Below the pieces are notes generated by a model, which was given only the letters and a program-made list of their open reading frames with translations, was not told where the DNA came from and made no database searches. A DNA stretch of 64,000 nucleotides from positions 2,490,152 to 2,554,151 of the forward strand of contig OY783218.1 of the NCBI GenBank assembly GCA_963678705.1, given 5' to 3'. This DNA comes from Panorpa germanica. Its lineage: Eukaryota > Arthropoda > Insecta > Mecoptera > Panorpidae. A program made the translations under genes and the position numbers. Positions 37,001 through 45,159 of this stretch are shown piece after piece (the first letter of the stretch is position 1; every line of letters starts with the position of its first letter).

Positions 37001-40000
37001 TGTTTTCCAGAGTCTAGCACTATTCATCGGAGCGTTGTGCCATGATTTGGATCATCGGGGAAAGAACAACAAATTCATGTTGGACACTGAGTCCCCTCTA
37101 GCATCGATATACAGTACCTCCACCATGGAACACCACCATTTTAATCAAACAGTTACCATTCTTCAACAGGTTTGTATCTTAATAATATTTGAAAACTTTT
37201 TTAATGGGATAATCCTGAATATTTTTCTGAAGTACAATTTGTTAAAGACTCATGCCTTAGCATAAATATATATAAATATAGATTTTATTTTAAATAATAG
37301 CTGATTTCCATAACTTTATTGATAAGTAAATCTTAGAGCATATATATATATATATATATGGAGAGAGAATGCTAGACCTGAAAGTGTGTCCTGAATGTGT
37401 GCGAGAGAGAAAGATATATGTTCGTGTATATGCGTTGAAAGTGACAATTTTCAAGTCAAGGCTGTTTACATATTATACGTGACAGTTGTTAAATATGACA
37501 TTATATTGATGTAGAATAATGCAGATACGTATAAATATAAGTAAACTATATATAAATATAACTAAAAACGTGAGTTCTGTTCACTCCAAATATCAACTGT
37601 GTTGGCCGTTATCTCTACAGCTACATCTATGGCGTTCATGAGTACATGTTTACACTAAGCGGTCACTGTTTTACCGACAGATGAGCTTTGTCCCAACTAA
37701 AGAAATATAATTTTTTTTACATATTTAATATTTATTATATCTTAATAAAATATTAATATTTATTATGTCTAGACTACTGTCATTTTCGACGCATGCGCAT
37801 AGAGAACATTTTGGACACACTTTTAATTTATAGAAAATATAGGCTATTCACACTCGAATTATATATATGCTCTAAGAAGTAAACTCTACTGTTAACGACC
37901 AAAAGTGTTGCCAGATGTAGAATTATTGAAAAGCCTACATCTGCGCTGCGTTAAAGCTGCGTTCTCACAGGGCGATTTTAGTTGAACGATCTTGGTTCAT
38001 AGATAAGAATAATAAAAATTACTGAACGAGTTAAGGGTAAAACGGTTCAACTGAATCATCAATTGAAGAAGAAATTGGTTTTTACTGTAAACGTCAGAAA
38101 ATAAATAGCGCGAAATATAACCATTTATAAATTAATAGCAAATAATTTGAGAGATCACACTTTTAAAATGCCGCTGAATGCAGTTGTGAAAAAAGCTGAA
38201 ATGCATTTATTAGGACTTCGACTTAAAGAAGAAATAAAAACAAAATTATTGAAATTGAACATGAGTAAGAAATGCAACAAGCGCCGTTAACAGGGTTCGT
38301 TGATAGATTTCGTTGATTAGATAAGGAAATAGTATTAGAGGACAAAGAGCAATATAGAAAACAGTTTAGGATGCCTGATATATTTTTATTACTTTTATAT
38401 TTATATTTTTTTATTTTAGTATTTATTAATTAAATATATTATATCATTTAGAAATACTTTATAATCTAAACCTTTTTTTATAAGTATATGGAACGAAAAC
38501 AAAACAAAATCACGAGAATCGTAACGCAGAATTACACAATGGGTGCGTTCCACTAGCGTTCCAATAATCACAGAGGTCTCCCGTTCCACTTTCTTGCGAG
38601 CGTCTGTAGCAAAAGCTGTATCTACAAACAAAATAAATTTATCATAAAAGAAATATATCTTAAATGATAATGAACATTGTTTATTTATTAAGTTGGGTTA
38701 TGGTATGAGGAAAAGTGTAAGAGAATGAATGAGGCAATGAAATATGAATTAAAATAATTTTAATTAAACTTATTTAACATAATCTTAATATATATAAATT
38801 ACGTGTCACTGTGTTGTCCGCGATGGACTCCTAAACTACTTAACCGGTTTTAATCAAATTTGTACACCGTGTGCAGTTTGACCCAACTTGAAAGATAGGA
38901 TAGCTTACATCTCAATTTATGATTGCAATATTATCTTATTGCAAATTATTTGTCTATTAATTATCTGTATATGACATATGACATCTGGCGACGATGATGG
39001 CGACATCTGTTGACTAGATTGAGTAAATATTCTGTTGACTAGATTGAGTAAATATTCAATAGATGGCGCTATGTAACGTTAGACACAGCAACGCGTGGCC
39101 GGGACAGCTAGTCTTAATATATATAAATTACGTGTCACTGTGTTGTCCGCTATGGACTCCTAAACTACTTAACCGATTTTAATGAAATTTGTACACCGTG
39201 TGCAGTTTGACCCAACTTGAAAGATAGGATAGCTTACATTTCAATTTATTTATCTTATTGCTAATTATTTGTCTATTAATTATCTGTATATGACATATGA
39301 CATCGGGCGACGATGATGGCGACATCTGTTGACTAGATTGAGTAAATATTCTGTTGAGTAAATCGAAATCTGTTGACTAGATTGAGTAAATTTTCAATAG
39401 ATGGCGCTATGTAATGTAATATGACAAAAACGTTAGGCACAGCAACGCGTGGCCGGGACAGCTAGTTATATAATAAAATAAAATCCAATAAAATATTTCT
39501 TTCCGAATCATATAAAGTAATTTTTTCTGCCGTCATCTCTTAAGTTTTGCGTTATGTTTAAACATTGCGCCGAAATGCTCAACAACGACCACTACGACCC
39601 AACTCTTCAACTGGGTCGTTGTGAGTTTGGCGTGATCAACGTTTTCAAACACCTTCGCGCAACAAACGAAGTAGAAAAAGTCATTACTATATATGTATTT
39701 GAATCTCGCACCTGGCTCTTTAGAAAGCCCACTAGAATCCCTGCGTATATCTTTTAAGGCATTCATGTACTTTAGTTTATCATCATTAACATTTGTCGAC
39801 TTGTTAATTTTTATAAATGTTCCAATATAAAATTTTAAAACTCTACATATATTTATTTATCACTTTTACATTTCACTCGTCAATCATTATTAAAAATACT
39901 TACTTTCAATTTAAATAAATTACACAAAGAACAGGGGTCTCGCAAAGTTCTGCTGCCCGGGGCCTCGCAATGTTTTAGGGTGCCACTGCTTAGTAGAATG

Positions 40001-40949
40001 CACCCAATGACCACTGTCAAATACATTCAAATGAAATGACAAATGGCGGGAATCACATGCGAGTCGATCGAAAAGTTTGATTGGCTTAAACTTTTGTTAA
40101 ACCGTTCAACAGTTGATCCATCTGACTTAATAGAAGGTTCTCACGGGTCGATATTGACGCCCGATTTTATTAAGTCGAGTAAAATCGCCGCTATAAAATG
40201 CGGGTTTACAAAATTTAGCTATGAGAAAGACCACTGTTTTGTAACTTTTTACGTTAATTTTACAATTTATAATGCAATTTTTCGATAATTTTCGTAAAAG
40301 TAATCTGTCATCATTGTAATATTCAGGAGGGGCATAATATATTCAGCAAGTTAACCGGCGGGGAATACAAGCAAGTGTTGAGTTTGGTCAAGCACTGCAT
40401 CCTGGCTACAGATCTGGCAGTGTTCTTCCCAAACCGAGCACGCCTGTCTACCCTGGTAGCAGAAGATAAATTCTCCTGGTCGTTCATGGAACATAGAATG
40501 CTTATTCAAGCCATCGCGATGACTTCCAGTGATCTTTCAGCCAGCGCTAAGCCATGGGATGTCCAAGTTGAAACCGTTAAAGTTATTTTTGAAGAATTTT
40601 ATCAACAAGGTATTACTTCTGCCTTACTTAAAATGAACCTAATTTAAAAAGCAATCAGGTTCTAGTGCAATTTGTATTTCTAGGTGATGCGGAACGTGCA
40701 GCGGGACGTCCCCCAATACCAATGATGGACAGAAACCAACCAGACCAGCAAGCAGCTTCCCAAGTTGGATTTCTTAATGGAATCTGTATACCATGTTATA
40801 CACTTTTAGGAAAATTAATACCAGAGACAAAACCTTTATTAGATATGTGTAATACAAATTTAGCTAAATGGCAAAAAATATCTGAAGAGATGCAACGGCA
40901 AAGAGAGGAAAGAGAGCAAAAACAAAAGAAAAATGACAAATCCGAATGA
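22023..40949 (+). CDS. Pde10A: PDE10/PDE11-type dual-GAF cyclic nucleotide phosphodiesterase, complete gene of eight coding exons
   Basis: Exons 22023-22083, 31124-31207, 31887-32413, 34319-34545, 34647-35523, 37011-37169, 40327-40609 and 40684-40949 join in frame to 2,484 nt (827 aa plus stop). The protein has an N-terminal acidic/Gly-rich segment, a helix with [20 protein letters not shown] (residues ~63-82), GAF-A (~105-290), GAF-B (~310-468) and a class I PDE catalytic domain (~500-800). Metal ligands are present: His569 (HNWTH), His603-Asp604 ([10 protein letters not shown]) and Asp714 (MTSSDL). The nucleotide-clamp Gln766 and Phe769 (QVGF) are present. The enzyme hydrolyses cAMP and/or cGMP. 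The blocks [20 protein letters not shown], [11 protein letters not shown] and PIPMMDR fit PDE10 best; naming between PDE10 and PDE11 in insects is inconsistent, so the symbol is tentative. Introns carry many transposons. Confidence 0.9.
22630..22928 (+). mobile_element. Repeat family F copy 2 (intronic)
   Basis: Matches 9770-10070 through AATGTGACAATCTGTCAAAA and ends AATTGGGAGTGGTAATGAGA, the family F terminus. The left end is not clear. Confidence 0.5.
23216..23885 (-). mobile_element. MITE family C copy 3 (intronic)
   Basis: GGCCTGTCTCAGTATGG inverted ends as in the two other C copies. The TTA target is seen on the right side and TTAA on the left. Same orientation as 10559-11264. The 111-codon frame inside is a shared by-product of the repeat. 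Confidence 0.8.
24783..25870 (-). mobile_element. Repeat family F copy 3, split by a LINE
   Basis: Inverse family F sequence at 24783-25107 and again at 25753-25870 once the LINE is removed. It contains the inverse forms of the GTGCGCTTGCGTCGTTAGTA and CCTATAATATAATGC blocks and runs to GTAGGGAATGA. Confidence 0.5.
25108..25752 (-). mobile_element. 5'-truncated I-like LINE insertion
   Basis: Flanked by a 17-base target duplication, TTTTTCTTAATTTAGTA (25091-25107 and 25753-25769). On the minus strand it encodes the C-terminal end of a LINE polyprotein: [38 protein letters not shown] and CWVCRTE, a remnant of the C-terminal Cys-rich motif. A frameshift/stop at about 25433 separates this from the downstream piece beginning near 25392 ([19 protein letters not shown]). 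It ends in an ATA-repeat tail at about 25108-25127. A shorter relative lies at 3708-4081. Confidence 0.8.
26680..27252 (+). mobile_element. Repeat family F copy 4, split by a MITE
   Basis: Family F blocks occur at 26690-26830 (AAAATGTGACAATCTACCAA) and 27063-27252 (ATGCGCACCAACTAGATT, ending GTGAATGGGAATGAG), interrupted by the MITE at 26831-27062. Confidence 0.6.
26831..27062. mobile_element. Palindromic MITE family M with TAA target duplication
   Basis: Inverted ends of about 55 bp (GGCCTATTTTGTAATTGCTT left, its mirror GGCCTATTTTGTAACTGCTT right). TAA stands outside both ends (26828-26830, 27063-27065), and the family F host sequence is continuous across the site. TWA target and GGCC ends suggest a PIF/Harbinger-type MITE. 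A diverged relative lies at about 56040-56265. Confidence 0.75.
27253..27769. other. Unassigned intronic stretch, GC-richer
   Basis: Noticeably less AT-rich than its flanks (for example GACTTGCCGATCGAGTCTTA). No open frame is long enough to support a gene, and no element ends were found. It could be an old retroelement 3' region. Confidence 0.35.
27770..28535. mobile_element. MITE family N with TAA target duplication
   Basis: Ends GGGCCTTATTCTGTAA and, inverted, GGGCCTTATTATGTAA. TAA stands outside both ends (27767-27769, 28536-28538). The interior has further inverted motifs (AGCGGTGGAAAT / CACCGGTGGAAAT region). 766 bp, no coding frame. The same TWA target class as families C, I, L and M. 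Confidence 0.75.
28898..29152 (+). mobile_element. Family B element, short type
   Basis: Starts CCCAGTAAACATTTTGGAGA and ends in a worn CACCAAATTGGTTACTG. The body (CACAGTCGTTCATATAAATT, TACAAATGGCGAAACGA) is shared with 35616-35815, 46941-47131 and 63837-64000, which defines a subfamily distinct from 20908-21431. Confidence 0.7.
29218..29489 (+). mobile_element. Family B element
   Basis: Starts CCCAGTAAACATTTTGGAGT and ends TTTCACCAAATGTTTACTGGG-like. The left part resembles 11778-11960. Confidence 0.7.
29812..30295 (+). mobile_element. Family A copy (intronic)
   Basis: Starts AATGGGCTTGTGTCCTCA and ends GGACACAAGCCCATT, an inverted match over 16 bases. At 484 bp it is shorter than the typical 640 bp; the stretch with TTGGTAACCTTACACAAGG found in full copies is deleted. 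Confidence 0.8.
30403..30909 (-). other. Long intronic open frame, orphan, doubtful
   Basis: A 168-codon minus-strand frame in phosphodiesterase intron 1. It predicts a hydrophobic N-terminus, a middle with two Cys and an N-glycosylation sequon (NAT), and a membrane-like segment ([17 protein letters not shown]). The DNA is extremely AT-rich and carries an internal imperfect repeat (GAAATGAAAGAAGG twice), so the frame may be accidental. I do not recognise the protein. Confidence 0.2.
31124..31207 (+). CDS. Pde10A: Phosphodiesterase coding exon 2
   Basis: An 84-bp exon between a TTCCAG acceptor and a GTGAGA donor. In the only open phase that fits both neighbours it encodes [20 protein letters not shown] then CDGLCNT, a Gly/Ser-rich linker. 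The upstream and downstream phases (two bases in, one base out) agree with exons 1 and 3. Confidence 0.65.
31208..31886. other. Phosphodiesterase intron 2
   Basis: No repeat ends recognised. An 87-codon minus-strand frame (31485-31748) has no recognisable domain and is likely fortuitous. Confidence 0.5.
31887..32413 (+). CDS. Pde10A: Phosphodiesterase exon 3, N-terminal helix and GAF-A start
   Basis: Opens after TTACAG and ends at TCTAAG before GTAAAG. It encodes the family N-terminal signature [19 protein letters not shown], a basic stretch ([11 protein letters not shown]) and the first two thirds of GAF-A ([20 protein letters not shown]). Its base composition is much more GC-rich than the introns, as in the other coding exons. 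Confidence 0.9.
32584..33280 (+). mobile_element. Family A copy (intronic)
   Basis: Ends AATGGGCTTGTGTTCTCA and GGACACAAGCCCATT. At 697 bp it is longer than average; a segment around 33000-33080 with AGAGATAGTAACTAGC is shared with 41715-42280 but not with the other copies. Confidence 0.8.
33864..34073 (+). other. Possible small membrane protein nested in intron 3, orphan
   Basis: A 69-codon frame beginning [20 protein letters not shown] and ending FNRLQINI. The same frame extends upstream to about 33708, but the longer part is lysine-rich and AT-rich and probably not coding. The 69-codon part is less AT-rich than its flanks and predicts two hydrophobic segments (residues ~6-30 and ~36-60). 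No family is recognised. It lies on the same strand as the phosphodiesterase, within its intron 3. Confidence 0.3.
34319..34545 (+). CDS. Pde10A: Phosphodiesterase exon 4, end of GAF-A
   Basis: CTATTTAG acceptor and strong GTAAGT donor. Encodes [20 protein letters not shown] through [16 protein letters not shown] and [14 protein letters not shown], the linker helix to GAF-B. The split Lys codon is completed by exon 5. Confidence 0.9.
34647..35523 (+). CDS. Pde10A: Phosphodiesterase exon 5, GAF-B and start of catalytic domain
   Basis: The longest exon. GAF-B contains the NKxnFx3DE-type motif in degenerate form ([20 protein letters not shown]) and GKGIAGQV-like [17 protein letters not shown]. 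The catalytic domain begins near [15 protein letters not shown] and includes [17 protein letters not shown] with the proton-donor/metal His residues. Donor GTAAGG, phase 0. Confidence 0.95.
35616..35815 (+). mobile_element. Family B element, interrupted (intronic)
   Basis: Begins CCCAGTAAACATTATATAGT and follows the short-type body of 28898-29152 until CACTTCACTAAATGG, where the family A copy takes over. The right terminus is missing. Confidence 0.65.
35816..36453 (+). mobile_element. Family A copy inserted at the end of a family B copy
   Basis: Complete ends AATGGACTTGTGTCCTCA and GGACACAAGCCCATTT. It sits at the 3' end of the B copy at 35616, so family A moved later at this site. Confidence 0.8.
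37011..37169 (+). CDS. Pde10A: Phosphodiesterase exon 6, metal-binding core
   Basis: Between TTTTCCAG and GTTTGT, phase 0 on both sides. Encodes [40 protein letters not shown] and [12 protein letters not shown]. It contains the class I PDE signature HDxDHxGxxN with His603 and Asp604. The open frame continues past the donor, but that part is intronic. Confidence 0.95.
37341..37360. repeat. (TA)n microsatellite
   Basis: Ten uninterrupted TA units in intron 6. Confidence 0.8.
37560..37740. repeat. Relative of family H repeat
   Basis: GTGAGTTCTGTTCACTCCAA matches inverse sequence near 6805-6830, and ACTGTTTTACCGAC..GAGCTTTG..AACTAAAGAAATATAAT matches 4405-4450. So it joins parts of the sequences next to the two family H arms. 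Confidence 0.5.
38168..38400 (+). pseudogene. PIF/Harbinger transposase N-terminal relic (tentative)
   Basis: Two frames joined by a shift near 38275 give [20 protein letters not shown] and then [20 protein letters not shown] followed by DIFLLLL. The second block resembles the ..YFRMSPxxFxxLL region at the start of Harbinger-type transposases. No DDE core is visible downstream. Confidence 0.35.
38783..39111 (+). mobile_element. Nonautonomous Helitron, first of a tandem pair
   Basis: Starts TCTTAATATATATAAATTAC and ends GCGTGGCCGGGACAGCTAG. The next unit begins at the very next base. Confidence 0.85.
39112..39465 (+). mobile_element. Nonautonomous Helitron, second of a tandem pair
   Basis: Starts TCTTAATATATATAAATT directly after CTAG of the previous unit, and ends GGCCGGGACAGCTAG followed by T. 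It differs from its neighbour by an extra copy of the GTTGACTAGATTGAGTAAAT unit. Confidence 0.85.
39533..39766 (-). pseudogene. Possible transposon accessory ORF fragment
   Basis: A minus-strand frame starts [20 protein letters not shown] and ends in a KR-rich tail. It lies on the other side of the Helitrons from the Harbinger-like relic. PIF/Harbinger elements often carry a second DNA-binding gene on the opposite strand, so it may belong there. The sequence alone does not prove it. Confidence 0.2.
40327..40609 (+). CDS. Pde10A: Phosphodiesterase exon 7
   Basis: ATTCAG acceptor and GTATTA donor. Encodes [31 protein letters not shown] and the Asp714 metal ligand in [13 protein letters not shown]. 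Vertebrate PDE10/11 have MTACDL here, so two neighbouring residues differ while the Asp is kept. Confidence 0.95.
40684..40949 (+). CDS. Pde10A: Phosphodiesterase exon 8 and stop
   Basis: Acceptor TTTCTAG completes a split Gly codon. Encodes [20 protein letters not shown], the Gln-Phe purine clamp (SQVGFLNG), [20 protein letters not shown] and a highly charged, probably coiled-coil tail ([20 protein letters not shown]). Stop TGA at 40947-40949. Confidence 0.95.
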
Positions 40950-40953
40950 GTTA

Positions 40954-40959
40954 AATAAA
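40954..40959 (+). terminator. Poly(A) signal of phosphodiesterase
   Basis: AATAAA only four bases after the stop codon; a later AATAAA-like signal could be used instead (around 41088). Confidence 0.4.
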
Positions 40960-41710
40960 ATTTAAATTATTGTCATTGGAATTCCTATTTATTCGGGAAA
41001 TTATTAATTTCTTGAAATATATGAAAATATTAACAAAACATTTAATGGGAATGTACAGCATACTAAATGGAAATATCAATATATTAATAATAAAATAGAT
41101 ATAACAAATATATGTATTACCATAAATGTTTATAAAATTATACACTACAAGTTGACGTTGACCAAGTCTAGGTGTTTAAAAATATCAAAACAATAGCGTT
41201 TAAAGCCAAATATTATCTAAAAATATTAGATTTTTCATCGAACCACTATACTGATTGAATATAGTCAATAATTCGAAGATAAGTACTTAAATATAAGTAA
41301 AAAGAGTAACTTGAGGTGGCTTAACTGGAGGCTGATTCTGTATTCACCTGATTTAGTATTTGCATCTTCAATTTTATTAACCTAGTAAACCATATTATTT
41401 TAAATAATAGCCAAAAAGAAACTTGAAAATACTGTGAATTCAAATTCAATTTCTCCTTGTAGTTTATTGAGTAATATCAAATACATAAACAGGTTCCACA
41501 TGAGCTCCTCAGTTTAAAGACAGCACAAAACTATAATTATTCTTGATATTTTAAGTCTACTTAACCAACTAGTCATTTAATTAGTCTTTAGTTCATTATA
41601 TAATATTTATTATCAAAGAAATATATTATTTTGTTTATTATGTTAAATATGTGTTATTATTTTTCGTACATCTACTTGTCCTAAGCAAAGATTTGAACCA
41701 AGCATAGAAC
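40960..41710. other. 3' UTR/intergenic stretch
   Basis: Very AT-rich; no supported gene or repeat ends. Confidence 0.4.
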
Positions 41711-42280
41711 AAATGGGCTATTAGGAGATATTAACAATAATAAAAGGCATTTTGTCCCTTTAATTATTAAAGGTATTAAACGTTGTACAACATTCCAAGG
41801 CATGTGAGGTCACATATGCCTTTCACTATGTGGTCAACTATGTTGCTATCTCTTTTACACAACAGAGCGTAACAGAGATAGCATATTCATGACAGAACTC
41901 TGACAAGTTTACTGTTTACTAACCTTCACAAGCTCATAAATCTCTACTATATGTATTTATATATCAAAATATCAAATATTATATACAGCTGTTTCAAGGA
42001 ACTATAAAGTTTTAATATTATGTCTGTCGTTACAGGGTTAAATAAAATAAAAACTTATTATTCTTTGACTTGGCTTGATTATTTCGACTACCAACCGCTA
42101 CAAAACATTACCACAGCACTGACCTACTCAACAAATAACTGACCTATACAATGCATTGCACGTCATACAAATGGCCGATATCTTTAGTGTTAAAACTACA
42201 ATTCAAATTTGTAATTGCTCTATCTCCGTCAACATTTAGATATTTAATAAAATAGAAACGACAATATACATTTATTAACA
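41711..42280 (-). mobile_element. Family A copy, both ends damaged
   Basis: Starts AAATGGGCTATTAGGAGATA (the terminal ~110 bases are deleted) and follows inverse family A sequence to ACATTTATTAACAT, where it breaks off. Confidence 0.7.
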
Positions 42281-42447
42281 TGTGTGAATTCACATCCTGA
42301 TATAATTTCTTTCTTCTGTATGTTTTTAAAATCAGAAATGTGTAATTAATTAATAAAATCATTAAAAGAATATAATTTATTATGTATATATAATAAAACA
42401 GATAAGAAATATAAGGAGAATTGTAAAATTCACATTGGGAAATCAAG

Positions 42448-42907
42448 CAGTAGCGTAGTGTGCCTTAGACGGGCCCTGTATTAAAATTTGTTAAGGGGCC
42501 CAAATGATGGGTTAAGATTTTTCACAAAAGGAACAAGAACGCTCGCAATGAATTAAAAAAATTATTGATTATACATTATTACTTACAATTAGTTTCTCCG
42601 GTTGTAATACTTCGAACACCTTACTTACTTTGTTTTCTTCTTTATTTTATTTTTGAAAATAGTTGTTAGTCCCCATCGTTTGCTGGATTTCTGAACTCGT
42701 TCAATAAACCATGGAATTAATTTTAATTTCTTATTTCGCTCAGTCTATTCAAAAGACTTCATTAATTTCATGCTATAGAGCTTTAAAAACAGATTTATTG
42801 ATTTCAAATAGTGAAGAAAGAATTTTTGCTTACATACCTTTGGGGCCCCTGTAGTTCAGGGGCCCCGTATCATTGATACGGCAGATACGGCGGTAGCTAC
42901 GCCACTG
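42448..42907. mobile_element. hAT MITE with 8-bp target duplication
   Basis: Ends CAGTAGCGTAGTGTGCC and, inverted, CAGTGGCGTAGCTACC. The 8-base sequence AAATCAAG stands on both sides (42440-42447 and 42908-42915), the hAT signature. 460 bp without transposase. Internal motif GGGGCCCC occurs near the right end. Confidence 0.85.
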
Positions 42908-43500
42908 AAATCAAGTGAAAGTGCAGAAACGATGGCGCATATTAAAGAGACATGCGATTGCAAAATAAACAGTAAAAAGAAGAAAGAGGATCTGATGAGA
43001 GGATGCAAAGAGGGGAAGAGATGGATGGCGGAAGTAGAGTAAAGAAGGAAGGCAGAGTAGCAGTGGGAGGACCAGAATAGAATGTCATGGAAATAGCTGC
43101 TCAAAAGACACATTTTTTTTTTTCATATATTAAATTTAATAGCCCCATCCCCATCTATTGTTTCAATAGTAATTCCGTCAAATGACATTCGCAAGTTTTT
43201 CCTGATATAATAGTTCATTCCTGTTTTAATTACTTGCAAGTCTATCGGCAACCTACCAGTTAGTACTTGTAGCGCATCTGCTCAGAAGACACAAAGAAAA
43301 AAGAAGATGGTTAGCAGAGCAGATATGGAGTATATTTAGTTTGTCAAAGGAAAGAAGATAGTGGAACTGATGAGAGGAGCCAGAGAAGAAGGAAGAACGT
43401 GGATGGCGGCGATAAAGAGAGAATGGAAGAAGAGAGAGGAGAAACATGGAATTTAGAACAGTGTAGTAGATGACAGATAAAGTGACACGAAAAGTAAAAG
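42908..43500 (+). pseudogene. Two related purine-rich coding relics
   Basis: Two blocks translate to related peptides: LMRGCKEGKRWMAEVE (about 42993-43040) and LMRGAREEGRTWMAAIKREW (about 43370-43425). Both follow a GCTCARAAGACACA-like or similar purine-rich lead. They look like decayed C-terminal parts of a retroelement family, in the same orientation. Identity unknown. Confidence 0.35.
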
Positions 43501-44082
43501 AAAGTTTAGTTTAGTTTATGATTAATTTGAATCTAAATTACTTTTAATTTAATTTAATATTCAATTTAATTGAAATTTCAATTTCAATTTATTGAAATTT
43601 AATATTTGCATTAAAAATAAATATACAATATAATTTATTTCAAAAACATTAACTCTGATAATAATATAACAGATTTGTTTACCTCAGAGCTGTTCTACAT
43701 GAATATTTAAATCTCGACTTTGAATTAATTATGGTATGACAATATTCCGTCATTGTTATTATATTCGTTTAGTCAATTAAAAATATTGACCATTCGATAA
43801 ATTAGATATTTGTTTTGTTAAGTAATCATCATCTTTGGACTAGAGGTACTGATGTCCCGGGTACACGTAATGATGCATCAATATTAGCTTAAACCTAAAT
43901 TGTTGTCTTTAAATACAAAGCTATCAAACCGAGACAAAGCAAAGTCCTTAAAGTAAAAATAGTGTTTGTTTACTAGTGACCTAATATCCTCTGTAATGAA
44001 AGTTGAATGTGAACCAAGTCGTCATTATAGATGTTCAATGTGCAATCAAAACTCGGTTTAAAGATTACCAGTAATTTACAAA
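43501..44082. other. Non-genic AT-rich stretch
   Basis: Long AATTTAATTT-type alternating tract at 43520-43620 and no reading frames of note. Confidence 0.4.
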
Positions 44083-44106
44083 GCAACGCGTGGCCGGGAC
44101 AGCTAG
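44083..44106 (+). mobile_element. Isolated Helitron 3' terminus
   Basis: GCAACGCGTGGCCGGGACAG plus CTAG, i.e. only the last 24 bases of family D, joined directly to the following full copy. Confidence 0.7.
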
Positions 44107-44460
44107 TCTTAATATATATAAATTACGTGTCACTGTGTTGTCCGCTATGGACTCCTAAACTACTTAACCGATTTTAATGAAATTTGTACACCGTGTGCAG
44201 TTTGACCCAACTTGAAAGATAGGATAGCTTACATCTCAATTTATTTATCTTATTGCTAATTATTTGTCTATTAATTATCTGTATATGACATATGGCATCG
44301 GGCGACGATGATGGCGACATCTGTTGACTAGATTGAGTAAATATTCTGTTGAGTAAATCGAAATCTGTTGACTAGATTGAGTAAATATTCAATAGATGGC
44401 GCTATGTAATGTAATATGACAAAATCGTTAGGCACAGCAACGCGTGGCCGGGACAGCTAG
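44107..44460 (+). mobile_element. Nonautonomous Helitron, tandem unit 1
   Basis: TCTTAATATATATAAATT start and GGCCGGGACAGCTAG end. Nearly identical to 39112-39465. Confidence 0.85.
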
Positions 44461-44795
44461 TAATATATATAAATTACGTGTCACGTTGTATGTCCGCGAT
44501 GGACTCCTAAACTACTTAACCGATTTTAATCAAATTTGTACACCGTGTGCAGTTTGATCCAACTTGAAAGATAGGATAGCTTACATCTCAATTTATGATT
44601 ATCTTATTGCAAATTATTTGTCTATTAATTATCTGTATATGACATATGACATCTGGCGACGATGATGGCGACATCTGTTGACTAGATTGAGTAAATATTC
44701 TGTTGACTAGATTGAGTAAATATTCAATAGATGGCGCTATGTAATGTAATATGACAAAAACGTTAGTCACAGCAACGCGTGGCCGGGACAGCTAG
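44461..44795 (+). mobile_element. Nonautonomous Helitron, tandem unit 2
   Basis: Begins TAATATATATAAATTACG (the first TC is missing at the junction) and ends GGCCGGGACAGCTAG. It more closely resembles 38783-39111 (one fewer GTTGACTAGATTGAGTAAAT spacer unit). Confidence 0.8.
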
Positions 44796-45009
44796 TATAT
44801 TATATTCTATTTTATTTATATTAAAAAATGGAATAGATTACCTTGTAGTTAGTGTATTCTTCTCATTCTCTAACCAGCTATAGCCGAGGTATAAAATGTC
44901 TATGTCAATTACATTTCAATATGTATATAGCTAATTATCTTACACAATCTGTATGTTTCAAATTTGAATTTGAATGATTTAATGATTTAGCTGAGTTCCT
45001 AAGAGTATT

Positions 45010-45159
45010 AATTGTAAGTAATAACGTATAATCAATATATAATTATTTTAATTCAATGCGAGCGTTCTTTTTCCTTTTGTAAAAAATCTTTACCCATTAT
45101 TTGAGCCCCCTCAACAAATTTTGATACGGGGCCACTCTAAGGCACGCTACGCCACTGCT
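45010..45159 (-). mobile_element. Single end of the hAT family
   Basis: Inverse complement of the left 148 bases of 42448-42907 (GCGAGCGTTCTTTTTCCTTT, then CTACGCCACTG at the end). No partner end or matching 8-bp duplication was found nearby. Confidence 0.6.

Noticed and set aside
37170..37265. Extension of the PDE exon 6 frame past position 37169
   Set aside because: A donor site with correct phase occurs at 37170 and the added residues lack similarity to the family; the true continuation is at 40327.
40043..40288. 81-codon plus-strand frame in PDE intron 6
   Set aside because: No family resemblance and no PDE-compatible splice phase; it may be host intron or decayed transposon sequence.
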